Shown: positions 33,604-47,224 of the stretch, in pieces
Position numbering within the stretch: the stretch's first letter is position 1
How the letters are laid out: the number at the start of each line of letters is the position of its first letter
NCBI GenBank assembly: GCA_030272585.1
Contig: BSYQ01000003.1
Span: 2,666,001 to 2,730,000, forward strand
DNA: 64,000 nucleotides
Source: Bryopsis sp. KO-2023
Taxonomy: Eukaryota > Chlorophyta > Ulvophyceae > Bryopsidales > Bryopsidaceae
Direction: 5' to 3'
Position numbers and translations under genes: made by a program
Notes under the pieces: generated by a model
The model's input: the letters and a program-made list of their open reading frames with translations, nothing else
Told to the model about the DNA's origin: nothing
The model's database searches: none

Positions 33604-35465
33604 ATTGCAAGTTTGTTCACAGAACTGGAAAGAGATCCCAAACGACTTGTGGCGGCGAAGTGTTTGTGTTCTTCCTGAAGGATACCTTTGTGTATTCTTC
33701 CTTTATAGTCTGGGCTTCTGCCACAAGCTTATAACGATGGTGAACGTTATGCTCGTTTGCATGGAATAAATCCTCATCCCACGCCCACCTCTGGGGAAGT
33801 TCTCCTTGAAATGAGATGGAAATATAACACTTGTTTTGACACTTGCCCGCCGTTCGTGATGTAGTTCCACCTTGTTCGACAGGGCGCCCATTGTGAAAAG
33901 AGTTACTCCCATTATACACCCAACTGAAGTTGGGAACGAGCTTCCCTCCACGTTCGAATCGCATTATCGTCGTGGCACCAGCGATGTGTCGACCTTGTTT
34001 GCTATCCTAGACGCCAGATCAAGATCACACTCAGCATGTTGCGAACTTCCGCACGCCGCTGTTCCAGTACTCGAATTGCAAATTCCACTCGCGGTGACAT
34101 GAGACGGTGGCGCTCGCTCAACGCCAGGTGGCCGTTGGACCCTGTTGAATGTTTTGGATGGATTCGTTCCGAAAATTAACCGTCCACATTTTGTTCGACT
34201 TGATTATGTTTGTTTGTTGCTTGTTTGTTCGACTTGATAATCTCTGCCGTTCAAGCGAACATCTGTTCCTGTCAATCCCCAGTGTCAAGACTGGCTGATT
34301 CAACGCCAAACAAGCGAACATCTGTTCCTGTCAATCCCCAGTGTCGAGACTGGCTGATTCAACGCCAAAATAAAGATTGATAGCTTCTGGGGAAAAGGAG
34401 GCAATGCTCGCGATCAGACTGCAATCTTAGATCACTCGAATCTACTCCCCCCAGAATTGTATGCGTCCAAAACTCCAGCAAACCTCACCTCCCCTTCCGA
34501 CCCTTTATCGTAATAAGGGAGATTTGTCCATGTGTAACGTGTGTATTTAAAAACATGCACTCTTGCATACAAAAATACCACAGACATGTGTGTTGCTTAC
34601 AACAGCCATGCATCAAAAGTTAACCAAGGTGCTGGAGATGTTTCCAAGTTGGAAACATATATATCTGGGCTCCGGTCCAGGGCACTGGCGGTTGTCACCA
34701 AGGTGAAAATCAATTTTCTCGAACCGACCAAAGAGAGCCTGCACGTGGAAGACAAAAAGAAGGAGGTCCACACAACATCGGTGGTGGTTCGATTTCTGGA
34801 ATGTTTGTTCTAATATGACCTGCGAAAACTTAGTGTTAGGTCGACAAGCAAAAATATCAGAGACGTTTCTGTTTGAAGCACAGTGTGTAAAGTACGAACA
34901 AGAATAAAATGAACTCGTTTACGATATTGGACATCGCAGGAAAAACGTTAGGTGTGGTCGAACATTCGACACTTCACTCACAAAGCCCCACACGGATTCA
35001 GAAGGAAGGCACATGAATTGCATGACTGAGTGCCCGTTGATTGAGCGTAATGATCGAAAGCGGGCACGCAAGTGTTGCGTTCGCTTCCCAGACAGAGACT
35101 TTTGCCCTCGCAGCGGGCAAGGCCTTTTCCTTGCGTCGTCTGAACTATCATAAATACAATGCGGGGAAGGATAAACCTGGGTCGTTTTGCACGCGCCTTT
35201 CGTCTTGCGGGGGAAGCAGGTGTGAGATGGATACGGGCCTGTGAAGGAAAGCACTCTTAACAAGCCGACTCATGTTTACAGCATCTCTGAAAACCCTGCT
35301 GGATTTGTTATTGAACTGTTTGAGTGGAGCCCCGCAGAAGTTCGGCGCCTGTGTGCGATACTCCTACATTCTTGTGAAGCACTGACAGAAACGATAACGA
35401 TAACAATAACGATAAGTCGAGAATGTGTTTTCGCCTCAACAGCACCCAATTCTTTCGCTTGGAAC
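33604..35465. promoter_or_regulatory. Divergent 1.9-kb region between Ala-rich and armadillo genes
   Basis: It holds both promoters and 5' UTRs. It includes the 59-bp tandem repeat at 34252-34369 and a short (GATAAC)-like array at 35394-35417. A minus-strand frame of about 115 codons opens with ATG at 33964 just upstream of the Ala-rich gene. It shows no family features and may be an upstream ORF or chance. Confidence 0.45.
34252..34369. repeat. 59-bp tandem duplication, one mismatch
   Basis: Copies at 34252-34310 and 34311-34369 differ at one base (GTCAAGAC versus GTCGAGAC). The array lies in noncoding DNA. Confidence 0.95.
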
Positions 35466-38400
35466 ATGTATTTGAGTCGGCGGTTGCGTGAAATATCTCT
35501 TTGGAGAAGGGTTGTGAGTCCCATTCTGGGCCACTCCCAGTTCTTAGAAAAGCATGGTTAACCGTTCTAGAGACGTTGTCCTGTTCGAGACGTCCATAGA
35601 TACAACGACAACTCAGTGATATCTTTCCTTCTGCAAAAAAGAAGTCACGTGACACTCTCTTCTGTTTTTTTTTCCCCACACAACCCATATGTGCTTCCCT
35701 CTTTCGTTTTTCCTGCAGATCACTCGTCAGACAGAGAGACTGAAACTGACACACAAGAGGCACAAGAACCCACCCAGTCGAATAACGAGAGCGAGGTCAA
35801 TTACAGCCCGATCATCGCACAACTTCAGAGTGAAAATAATCAAGAGAAGTATGAAGCAGTTTTGCAAGTGGTGGCCATCACAAAGGAAGGCAAGCGGTGA
35901 GTCAATGGCAGATGGCTCACAGTCGAACATTTGCTAGATGGACCCCTGACATCAACGTTTACTCCTTATGACAGATCACTGGAATTGGCACGGTTGAGGG
36001 TCGTTCCAATCCTGATGGAGCTGCTGGGCAATGGACAGAATGGCATCAACTTGAGAGTAAGCGTAGCAGCTGCTCTTTGCAATCTATCCCGGAAGTCAAA
36101 ATGTCATCCAAGGTGATTATCATCTGCATGCTGTTTCGGGATTTTTTTTTTTCTCCCCTTGATGTAGCGAGGAAAAGGGGGGTGGGGATCCTGAACAGAT
36201 CTCATAGGAAGAGAGGAGTCATCGCAGTGTGTGCTGCATCTGACACAACATCACTTAAAACGGCCCAAAGACGTGGTCATTTTGGCTTGGATGTGTGCTC
36301 CCAAGACTAATAGAGTCGTTCAGTGAGACTTGATGCTCAGCAAAACATGCTGTTGAGAAAGACACTGTACTTTGAGCATTTGATGTTGGTTCAGTTTCTC
36401 GGCATGCGAAGCAGTGCACACGCTTGTCGGCTACGTAATCCTCGATCATCAGGTCTTGACTGCAGGTTCTGCACTGATGTTGAGTTACCTGATCCGATCA
36501 CAGTCTTTGATCCAGCAAATGCTGGACTGCAACGTGATGCCAGTATTGCTACAAGGACTAATGAAATGCACTGGAGTCGAGGTCGGTGACACAGTCGTAC
36601 GGTCCCTCCAGGCCTTGTGCTCGAAGAAGGTGGGGTGCTTTGCTGTCACATTGCCTCTGGCCTGGATCGTTCATGCCGGGAGTCGGTTTTTTCGTTTCAT
36701 GCATAGTGAAAAGATCCTTGCAAACAGTGGAGTGTGGGGGGTAATGAAATGAGCGTAGCCCAAGGAGGATGGACTGACCAAGGCATCCCTTGTCAGGTAT
36801 TGAAAGACAGCCTTATTTCGTCCAGGGGGGTGGAAGTGTGCAGACATTTTCTCCACAACTATGCTCGCTCCCACTACTTGAAAAACCAACATGACAAACG
36901 GCATCATCAAGGGTCTGACCATCCGTCGTTCGTTGATAAACCACCGCAGGAGACCTTCATACAGTAAGTGGTATTATTGAAACAAGAAATCTGTTGATCG
37001 AAGGACATACAGAATGAGTCAGCCAATCCTATGCCCATGAGCTTTCTGTCCTTCGAAGTGCGTTGATGTGGATATATGGTCTCTTGGCATTAGTCTTGAT
37101 CAACACTAGCGTGCTGTTGATTGACTGATCGTCATGCCAGAGATTGCTTTCTTGCAGCACAGTTTAATCAGACCTGCCACCAATACTAGGGACTATTATC
37201 AGGAAAAACTTACCAGCCACCATCATAACTGGACTCTGTGTTGATTGGACCGTGCCTAGACTGATGACAGGTCATCAAAATGCTGGAACAGGAGATGCTG
37301 GTCCCTCCTCCCCATTGAGCAACACTCCAGAGCTCAGTCCACGAAACAGCGATGCTGGTGAGGACGACTTCACTCCAAGAAAGGTTGGCTACATTGTTCG
37401 ACGCCTCTCCACCACTCCTGTTCAGCCAGAAGTTCAATACTTCCGAATGATTGGCAGTGCTGACTGGGGAAGGTCGCCAAGAGAGGATGTTGAACAGGTG
37501 AGTGTTGACTGGCTACAGTTGCGTGATCCATTTGCGTCTGACTGATATTAACTAATGTGAGGTGGCAATTCTGAGATCCATCCTCCTATGGGTGGGTGCA
37601 TGGACTACTCCAGAATCACTTCTGAAAGGAACCAAGAATCAAAGGGCATTCCTCTACCGCCCCCAGGTTGACGGCTTGGCATTTGTTGCTCAGGATTTGC
37701 AGGCATTTCGTTCGTCTGATGTTCCATGTGTGGAGCGGTACATGAGTTTGCTGGGTGTCCTGCTGGGGGGATCACAGGAGGCAACAGATATATTTATTTG
37801 TGGAGGCCAGGCCGTGGATATTATAGTGTACTGGCTGGAGCACGGCAGCGATATGGCAAGGTTGGGTTCACATCAGCTTTTTTTTGGGGGGGGGTGGGGG
37901 GCGGGGAAGAAGGGGTTACCTTTCGTTAGCTGAGTGTTTTTTCCATTGGTTCGTTCAACAGAGTACAATAAAAAGGTAGAAAGAGTTGGTCGGCAATTGC
38001 TGGATTCAATCGGAGTCAAATGTAAAGAGTCAGTCTGTGAATGCCAAGACTTGACCAGAGTGTGGGGGATGTCTATTCTGCAACAGGTTGCTGGCAATGA
38101 GGGTGCTTCGCCAGCTGCTGAGGCAAGGCCACCACCAGTCCTTGACACGGCAGGATGTGGTCCATCAGACTGTCAACATCCTGAGTGAAGAAAGGGATCC
38201 AGAGGGCCCTGCCAGTGACTTCAAGAGGAGTGCTGCTCAGACGATTTTCGAAGTCTGCAGTACCAGCGAAAACGCGGCAAGGATGGTGGGGATCGTTTCT
38301 CCGGACATCCTGCAAGGTGCACACAATCAATCATGGTGGACCTGTTCTCCTGTTTTTTTGCTTTTATTTTCCTGACGGTAATTTGATAATGGCTTTGCTG

Positions 38401-39751
38401 GGGCAATGGAGTGTTTGGTAGAATTTTCGGGGGACAAGTCCCATTGCACTATACCTGCACACCTGCTGGCTCGCCCCCCCCAAAATAAATAAATAAATAA
38501 ATAAATTTGAGCTTTGGTTTTCTCCCGTACGTACATTCCCCAAACTCACCCAGCACCGGTGAAAATTACGGAGATTAATCAACCAACTGATTTCAGTCTT
38601 GGCACATGACATCCCCTCGGTTCTATCCCCCCGGCAATTATTTCTTTGAGTCACAATGCCTTCTTTCAATGAGACATGGGGACCCTGATATGTTGAAAAG
38701 GTGGAACCTGGAATGCCGGCTGAAAGCAAGAGGTTGCCTCGATCATTGCAGATATGGTGGAACGGCTCCTGGATATCGTGGACGACGAAGCCCAAGTGCC
38801 CCGCATGACATTCACTGCTCTGAGAGCATTGGACTCTGTCGTCAAATGCGAACCTTTGCAAGTGCAGCTGGCAGAAGCTGGGGGTCTGGAAAAACTGATG
38901 GACTTCATACATTCTGGGTTGGTCCACAGAAGCTGGGCCCAAGAGAGACCTCATTCGCCGAGGTCACCCAGCAACCAGACATCTGGTAACGTTCTTCTGC
39001 TAATATTGACATCAGGAGACAGTCTTACTTGGGAAGCCAAGCGCTAATGGCACCTAGTCACAGAGCCTAGATCTCTTTTTTAGTTGTATATGGAAGGTTG
39101 TACGGGAGATTCACCGCACGAACCATGTTGCTCTCCAGGGGGGTCTTCTTTTTTGGACAAGGCAGCTCGGGACACCTCACACAGGATGCGGTCTCTGGAA
39201 TACAGTTCTTCCTTGTTGGCGAGCTTCACTGCGACACATGCCCCTGGTTTCGTGGATGAGCTGATCAGTCTTGGGATAATTCCAACCATGCTGGAAGCAG
39301 CACGGCAGGATTTCAGCATGATGGTGAAAAAGCATGCACTCAGGGCCCTGGTCAACCTCTGCTCCCTACAAAAGTCGCAAGTCGACCTCTGCCAAGAAGG
39401 TGACACACACTCTCTGCGGAATGTCTTAACAAGATTTTTGTTGTCCAGACCTTCTCCAATGACCGCTCTGTTTGTGTGTGTGTGCTTCTCTTTTCTTCAG
39501 GTGTCTGCGACTTGTTGTTTGAACTTCGTGACCGGGGGCATTCCCGAAGTTTGCATGATCCTGATCAGTGGGTGGCGTGGTGCAGCAAGGGTCTGTACAA
39601 TTTGTTGAGATGTCGAGAGTCCAGGCAATACGTGTTGGAGGCAGCGTCCCGATTCTGGGGGGAGGACCGGAAAATGTCTGTGTCAGACCTGCGATCCCTA
39701 TTTCGCCCCGATAAACAATCCGCTGACAAAGTGTGGATCGTCAAGATCTGA
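35466..39751 (+). CDS. Armadillo-repeat protein
   Basis: Supported exons: 35466-35556 (start tentative), 35719-35896, 35975-36112, 36395-36629, 36797-36963, 37203-37497, 37667-37865, 37962 to about 38060, about 38087-38317, 38752-38985, 39139-39399, 39501-39751. Phases agree except between the 37962 exon and the next, where a frame change needs a short intron I could not place. ARM-type helices recur: RLRVVPILMELLGN, LRVSVAAALCNLS, CNVMPVLLQGLMK, TFTALRALDSVVK, LAEAGGLEKLMDF, KKHALRALVNLCS and DLLFELRDRGH. They stack as a solenoid that binds proteins in known families. A Ser/Pro-rich loop (PSSPLSNTPELSPRNSD) interrupts the array. The tentative N-terminus MYLSRRLREISLWRRV is Arg-rich, and its frame joins the next exon in phase. 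I cannot assign a specific subfamily or partner. Confidence 0.75.
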
Positions 39752-40958
39752 CAAAGAAAGAAAGCTTGTCCTGGGATTCACTCAGTATTCCAGGTGACTG
39801 AGCTTGTTGGAAAAAATGGGATCACTCTCCTCTGGATTGTGAATAAGTCTTATCGCGAAAAAATAGCGAAAAAAAAAACATTAAAAAAACGGTCGAATCG
39901 TGCATGGTGTCCATGCCGGTTTCCCGTATAGAAACCGAAAAATTAAAAAAAAAAGAGGTTCAATATTTGAAAGCGAATATATTTTACGACGCACGAAAAG
40001 AAGCAAAAGAAACATCTGTTTTGCCTATGTGCAAGCAAACTTTTTACACCCATTGCTGGATGGGGATGCTTTTGTGGAGGTGTGAATAAGGAGATATACA
40101 TGTACTTTGTTGGGGAAATATTATATTATTTTTGGGCGAGAATAAGTTGACGAGAAAGAGAGTTCAACGACAAGGGTGGTGTTCTTTCGAGGGAATATCT
40201 CTATTTTCCTCGCGATAATCATGCTGGATGTGTTTTTTTTCAAGACTTTTCTTTCTTTTAAAAATCCGTAAGCTTTTGAGGGATGGCACACATTGCGCAA
40301 CCACTTGTGGATTTCTGAATTGTGTAAAGATTATTGGGGGGCAAGGGGGATTTCAGAATCCTGGCAGTGGCATCTCCCAGTGGACTTGTTGAACCAAGGG
40401 GTGGGGGTCGAGCAATGTGCGAACTATAAATCAGGAGGCATTGAAAGTAGGGCTCGGGGAAAAGGCCCATTAGATATCAGTCTTGTGCGTTTAATAAATG
40501 GTTTGTTGGCGCCAAACAGCCACTCCAGAACTTCTTTGGTATTCATTCTCTGCACAGATTCGCTCTGGAGCCGATGCTGATCAGCTTTGAATGGTCATTG
40601 TGGCCAGTGGCAGCTCCGGCATTCCATGTTAATAACATAGATGTAGGATGTCCAATTCCGAAGCTCGTTCCTAGAACTCGAGTGGGGGAGTGGTCAGAGG
40701 TCGCAAACTTGTGGGTGCCTTCCCTGGCCATTCCCTGGCCACAGCCCAACCACGCCAAAGCTCCTGAGAGGGGATCCCGGCTATTTTGTCCTGTTGGCTT
40801 CATATCCTTACATGTGAAAACAGTAGCGTTTTCCTGTCGGTGGGGGAGTTTTGATCCCTTGCATCAAAAAAAATGTGAATCGGGCCACTCCACCCGTCCT
40901 GTTCATTATCGTGCAAGACATCGCGCTGTTTTGGTAAAATTCTTCCGCCCTTTCCTAA
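39752..40958. other. Intergenic region between armadillo and ligase genes
   Basis: About 1.2 kb between two plus-strand genes. It begins A-rich with homopolymer runs (39836-39960) and becomes more balanced toward the ligase start. It should hold the ligase promoter. No gene is supported. Confidence 0.5.
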
Positions 40959-43900
40959 ATGCGAGTGGCAGTTCAGCTTCCAAAATTTGTCCAGTTGCTG
41001 GCACACTGTCGGGTACCCCCAGCGTTGAATAATAGTGCAAGAACCGTCTTGGTTGCCAGAGCGACGCGCCATCGAACAGCCGGACACTTTGGGGGAATGA
41101 AGCAGTCGTCGATAACACGGTTTTTCGGGCAACGGGCAGCAGTCACCGCTGCTGGCGCCAACAGCAAGGACAAAGAGGAAGGCAGCAGCAAAGAATCCCC
41201 CTCTGCCAAAAAGAATCAGAAAGCGACCACCAAGAATGTTGGGATGTCACCACGAAAGGCGGTAGCGAGCAAGAAGCGGCAAGCGGAGGTGAGCGTCTTG
41301 AAACGAGCCTGCGGTCGTTTCAAGGATGAGACATGTAGTTTGTACTTCTGGGGGATCCTGGAAGGATACCCGTCTCTTTGAAAGTCGTTTGATGACGTCT
41401 TTTATTGCTCGTCTTTTGAATGTTTTTTTCGCGCGACGAAGACAGCTTTAATCCACTTGGGTATCAGTTTCTTGAGCCGAGTTGCTAGGTTGGAAAAGAT
41501 TGGTCCCTGTTCTTCGCGTGGAAAGTCAAAATGTTCGTTTTCTGTGTTGGAAGATGGTTAAAAAGGGAGAGGCCGACGCTGGGACTCCACGGTTGAAGCG
41601 ACTTCGAAAACTCACGGACGCCAAGGCTGGCGAGGAATCTTCCAAGGTCAGGTCGTGTAACTGCTATGCTTTGTTTTGTGCCTTCGTCGCAGAATATACA
41701 CCTCAATTTTCGACGCCTGAAACGTGCAGGAGGTGGCACGATCTGATCATTGATTGGTTTCATTCTGAGGGATTCATGTGTGGCCCCACCAACCTCAAGC
41801 ACCCCTAATTGGGTTTCACTGAATTTGGGATTTCCTAGGTGGACTCAGGCCTCGAAGACACGCCTGTCAAGTCTCCCAGACCCCAATCACCAAAATCGAA
41901 GTCTAACGGTGCACCTTCCAGAAAATCAAAGTCAAAATCGAAATCGAAGTCACCTGTTCCATCTTCTGGGTCTGTGTCGAGTGGTTCCGTCGATGATCCA
42001 ATGGATCTAGATGTTGTCAGTGGTGAGGAAGGCGATACTTCAAAAGGCACCAGAAGTCCAAGGAAGAAGAAATCGAGGAGTCCATCTGGATCCTCCAAAA
42101 AAAAGAAGGTATCATCAGCGGCATTTGTAATTCATTTTTCTCTGAATTATTCTCTGTAATTCTCGGAATTAAAGGAAAAAAAAAATTGAGTTTGAGGTTG
42201 AAAACCCATCCACAATGCGAAGGAGTGACATTGCCCAACAAGCGTGGGTGAATCTATGGATCATAACACTTCTCCAAAGCAACCGCTCAAGAAGAATTTT
42301 ATGCATGTACAGACTAAGATTCTATATCTTGGCAAAGCTGCCACAGCATTTGTCTATTTGTTTTCACGATTAAAATAGGAACAGTTTTTTTGTTTCGATT
42401 TTGTGGTGTTTCCAAGGTGGAGGGCGTCGGCAACGGATCTGTTGCAGCCGCATCCCTTCACAACAAATTCGACGTGGAGTCCATCGCGACTTGGAAAGAG
42501 GGGGAAAATGTCCCTTACCAGTTCCTGACGGATGCTTTCGAGAGAATCAGCGGCACAACAAAGCGATTGGAAATCGCAAGACATCTGACGGACACTTTCA
42601 GGGCAATCATAGCAAGGAGTCCAGATGATCTCCTGCCGGCGGTGTATCTTTGTGTGAACTGCGTTGCTCCTGCCCACACAGGTTTGGAGCTGGGGGTGGG
42701 CGACGCGATTTTAATCAAGGTATTGCAGGACACATGATGAGGCAACTCTGCTGGAGTGTAAACCCTGTCTTGTCAAAGTCCCTCCCATCGGCTTGTGATA
42801 ATAGTTTGATTTTGAAATGGTCATAAAAGGGTAGAGCTCATGCAGAAAACCAGAAAACAAATGACATTTTTGAGCATGTTGAAACAAAGAAGTGGATGTA
42901 TTTGTACAGGCACTGGGTCAAGCGGTTGGGAAATCGGGCCCTGCCATCAAGAAGCTGTATGAAGTGAAAGGCGATCTGGGTCAAGTGGCGGTGGATTCGC
43001 GGGGCACCCAGCGAACCATACGTGCGACCAAGCCGTTGACCTTGAAAAATGTTTTCAAAGCTTTCGAGAACGTGGCAAAAGCACATGGGGACAAATCACA
43101 GGAGCGAAAGAAGGATTTTATCATGAACCTTTTGGTGGCAAGCAAAAACAACGAGTCCGGTTATATCATTCGCTCGTTGCAGGTAATTCCTCTCCTCCTT
43201 CTTTGGATATGGAATCAGCAAATCAGAAACAGAAACAGAAATTACATGTTGCAAAGGGCCAATCCGCCCTGTTGCAACCACATACAATGTCTCAGCCGTC
43301 AGCAAATCAAGGCTGTGGCAGTGTTTTAAAGATGTTGTCGGAAAGAGATGTCACTTTTTACGAAAAGGACCGAACTGGATGATCAAGGTGTTTTTATTCA
43401 CATATGTGTAGGGCAAGCTCCGAATAGGTCTGGCAGAACAAACTGTTTTAGTTGCGCTGGGACATGCGATACATTTGGAAAAGGACAGGAAAGGATCAAA
43501 GTCTGAGCTAGCAGGAGGGCTCGAAGCCGCATCCCAATCCGTGAAAAAGGCATTCAGCGTTTGTCCGAGTTTTGACAAGGTTGGTCCGCCGAGCTCTTCA
43601 CTTTGGAACGATTGGCAGTAACCTGACTCTCTGTCGGAAGTGAATCATGTGCGATTGAACAATGCATGAGGTTGGAATAATTGATCTTTTATTATCGTTG
43701 CATGTATGGATTTCAGCGACGCTTGACCTTGAATGACTGTGGTGTTCGGTGGGTTTTTTTTTCTCCAGATAATCCCGGTCCTCTTGGAGAATGGAACTGT
43801 GAAACTTGATGACCATGTGGGATTCGTTCCAGGTGAGTCATAGTCCTGTTGGGTACCATTTTATTGAAGAAAGTACAATGTCCTGCTTCCCACATAATGT

Positions 43901-45855
43901 GGCATTATACCACCTCATGTACGGCCTTCGTTGAACCATTGTGCCTAATGTAAATGAAATATCCATTCATTCATTCCCACATAATGCATGTGAATGTGTG
44001 TGCAGGTGTCCCTGTTCGCCCCATGCTGGCGAAACCCACGAATGGCATTTCTGAGGTTCTGGACAAGTTTTCGGATGTCGAATTTACATGCGAGTATAAG
44101 TATGATGGGGAGCGGGCTCAGGTGCACATGCTGGAGGATGGCACCGTTCGAATTTATTCGAGAAATGCGGAGGACACAACTGAAAAGTATCCGGATATCG
44201 TGGAGATCGTACGGGGGGCGCGGGCAGAAGGAATGACTTCAGCAGTATTGGATGCAGAAGCTGTCGCCTATGACGAGAAAGAAGGAATTCTACCTTTTCA
44301 GGTTTGGCGCAAAAAAAAGGAGGGAAAGGGTATTCTTTGATTTGAATCAATTTTGTTTGGGTCAAGAGGAAGGGGTCGCTCCTCCATGAATTGAATTGAT
44401 TCGACACTGTGAACCCTTGCAGTGAGATCGCAGAAAACTGATTGAAGGACTCTTGTATTCGTTGGAGCATTCATGGAATCCATGTGGTTTTTTTTTGGTC
44501 AGGTTTTAAGTACAAGAGCCAGGAAAGATGTGGCGATTGCAGACATCAAAGTCAAAGTGTGCGTATTCTGCTTCGACTGTCTCTACTTGAATGGCGTGAC
44601 GTTGCTTGAAAAGGATTTGACTGAAAGGAGAAAGGCATTGTATTCTGCCATCCGGGCGGAGGCAGGGAAAATTGAGTTCGCTACGGCCGAAACATCGAAA
44701 GATGTCGAAGAGCTGCAGGTGTCCCATGCATTCGTTCTTTGGTTCCTGCATTCCCTTGCCTTGGAAATAATAAATAAGTGAATAATCAGGAAGAGCAACA
44801 GTTGGATTAGGCTATTTTGCTTGCATAAAAGTGCTCCTTCAATGGTCCCTCCATTGCTAATAGTTAGTTTCATGTGCCGCAGGCGTTTCTGGACAAGTCG
44901 GTGGAACAGAGAACCGAGGGGTTGATTGTCAAAACGCTAGATGCTACGTATGAACCTTCCAGAAGGTCCGTGAATTGGCTGAAATTGAAAAAAGATTACT
45001 TGGATGGAGTGGGCGATACATTTGACGTTGTACCTGTTGGAGCTTGGCATGGCAAGGGAAAGAGGGCAGGTAAGTTTGTTTGTTTGTTTGGGTGACCTTT
45101 TTCTTATTTTTGCTTTTTTTTATTCTTTCTGAGTCTGTGGAGCGCACGTTTGTCCTTCTCCTTCTCATGGAATGGTTTCAGGTGATTTACCATTCTTTAC
45201 TTTTTGGTGAGTTCGCTGTTTTGAAAATTGTACCAGGGGTGTATGGATCCTACCTGCTGGCTGTGTATGACCCTGATGGCGAAGAATTTCAGACTATATC
45301 CAAGATTGGAACAGGTTTTTCGGACGAAATTTTGGTGCAACTCGCAACGGAGATGAATGGCCATCTCATCGACACTCCAAAGCAGTACTACAGGTTGGCT
45401 GTTAATATTTGATTATAATATTGTTGCTTTTTTTCAAGACAAAGTGTTGCCGATCATAAGTGAGCTGGACAACTGTTCCAGAAAAATGTATATATACTCT
45501 CCCCCCCCCCTCTCCCAAAAAACAAAGGGCAAAGTAAAATGGAGAAAGCAAAGTTTCATGTTTGCACTGTGATTGTGTTGTCTTGCGATTTGCCAGATAC
45601 AGTGACACGCTGGTGCCAGAGGTATGGTTCGAACCCAAGGTGGTTTGGGAAGTGAAGGCGGCCGACTTGTCCATCAGTCCGGTGCATCAAGCGGCGAAAG
45701 GACTGGTGGATCCAGCCAAGGGAATCTCTATTAGATTCCCACGATTGGTTCGAGTTCGAGATGATAGGACCCCTGAAACGGCGACTTCCGCACAACAAGT
45801 TGCAGAGATGTACCAGGAGCAACCGCTTGTAAAAGATAGGAAGACAGAAGGGTAG
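40959..45855 (+). CDS. LIG1: ATP-dependent DNA ligase I, 871 aa
   Basis: Exons 40959-41288, 41554-41646, 41839-42108, 42417-42719, 42910-43182, 43412-43579, 43769-43832, 44006-44301, 44503-44718, 44883-45069, 45237-45393, 45597-45855. All phases close (872 codons). The enzyme joins Okazaki fragments and repair nicks. Seen in order: an Arg-rich presequence-like N-terminus; an internal ATG at 41097 opening [12 protein letters not shown], a PCNA-binding PIP box (QxxIxxFF); a disordered Lys/Ser region with a KSKSKSKS run and SPRK motifs; the DNA-binding domain (about 230-410); the active-site [10 protein letters not shown] with Lys532 as the adenylated residue; then [21 protein letters not shown] and [18 protein letters not shown] of the OB fold. 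Length fits LIG1 (about 790-920). The first ATG likely gives an organelle-targeted form and the second a nuclear form, as known for plant and animal ligases. Confidence 0.97.
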
Positions 45856-47224
45856 ATCGATGTACTACATATCAACAAGAAAACAAGTTTGTTCGCCGGG
45901 TTGCATGGTTGTGAGTCGCCTCTTTAATATTGACAGTTCTTTTCTTTGAGGAGCGCATGGGCATAGTTTTCAATGGAAACTGCAACAGACGCCATTAAAC
46001 TGACCAAAGAGGATCTGAAGTGGGCCTTACAATTGCTGTCATGTTTTTGCCACATGAAGATGGAGTAGTGGGGAGAGAGATTTTGTGTGATACAATCGAA
46101 TTTGAAGCACCAATTCATATTTTGGAAGTCTTGACAATATATATATGTAGACATGTAGAATCGCGAGGACCCGAACATCGAGTATCCATTCATGTATTCG
46201 GAATGTTGGTTGTAATCCACACAAGACCTCGACCGGAGTTATACAACTGCACTTCCAGAAGTGCACTTCTGGAAGTTCGAACCAGGAGCTGTGCCTTTCG
46301 CAAAAGTGTCCTTGCAAGAACATCTGTTAGAGGTTAGGTGATGAGGTTCGAGAGAGGGAGAGTCATGTCTAGTGGTCAGCTCATGATATGACCGAGTGTT
46401 ATGCATGGATGGAGATATGTGAGTCTTTTTCGTGTCCTGTTCCTTTTGTCCCAACAATATCAGTGGCCGTCCAGGTCACTTCACACCACCAATGTAACAC
46501 AAGGAAAAGCAAGGAAACTTCATACTCTGTACATTTGCCATTTATGCCCTTCCCCTCAGATGTAATTAAATGGTCAAAATAGACCATCCCAGCCAATTTC
46601 ATTGGAAAGTCACATCATAAATGATAAGGAGTATAATTACCAATAAATAAACGCAATATATATCGCGCAATATTTGCCATGACAAAATAATTTCCTCCAG
46701 CTCCCCAATGGCAAAAAATTCAACTGACAGCCACAAGAATGGAATAATTTTTTACTCCACAGATGTGCTTTTTGTTTGTGGGAAAAAATTGTTGTGAGGG
46801 GAAAGAGAGAGGAAGCGGGGCATCCCTATCTCCCCCATTCTCAACCAGGAAGCTCTTTTTCACCTGGAATTCTACCCAGTCGCAGATGGGCATGGAAGAA
46901 CCACTGGTTCAACCAATCCAGCCCAAAATAATGTTGCTCAAACCGGGAAACACAAGAGAACAAAACCACCAGCATTACAAATGAATTCCCCAATAAAACA
47001 CAAATCCATCCAACCACCCATCAACAGTGCATACATGTTCTTCACATAACATTCATCAAGTAAAACCAAGAAAAAAAAAGCATTCTGGAGTATCAAAATC
47101 AAAGCAAACAAAATCGAAGAGCAATACGTACATTGGATATTCAGTTGAGTTCAGTCCCTCCCTCCCCCCTCCTCCATGCATCAATGGACTGCACAAGTTT
47201 CAATCAATGTTGGCGATGTAGATT
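45856..47224. other. Convergent spacer with a palindrome
   Basis: About 1.4 kb between ligase I (+) and the mitochondrial-type coiled-coil gene (-). It would hold both 3' UTRs. Apart from the palindrome at 46251-46276 and a short TA run near 46138, no feature is supported. Confidence 0.5.
46251..46276. repeat. Perfect 26-bp palindrome with two TTCnnGAA boxes
   Basis: The sequence equals its own reverse complement across 26 bases, centred on GTGCAC. Each arm contains TTCnnGAA, the heat-shock-element arrangement. It lies in the convergent spacer after ligase I. It could be a regulatory site, a hairpin in a 3' UTR, or chance. Confidence 0.85.

Noticed and set aside
33617..33964. A 115-codon minus-strand frame opening with ATG upstream of the Ala-rich gene
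   Set aside because: No family features and no supporting splice structure. It is more likely 5' UTR or chance.
34541..34813. A 90-codon plus-strand frame in the Ala-rich/armadillo spacer
   Set aside because: It lacks an ATG at its start and any recognisable motif.
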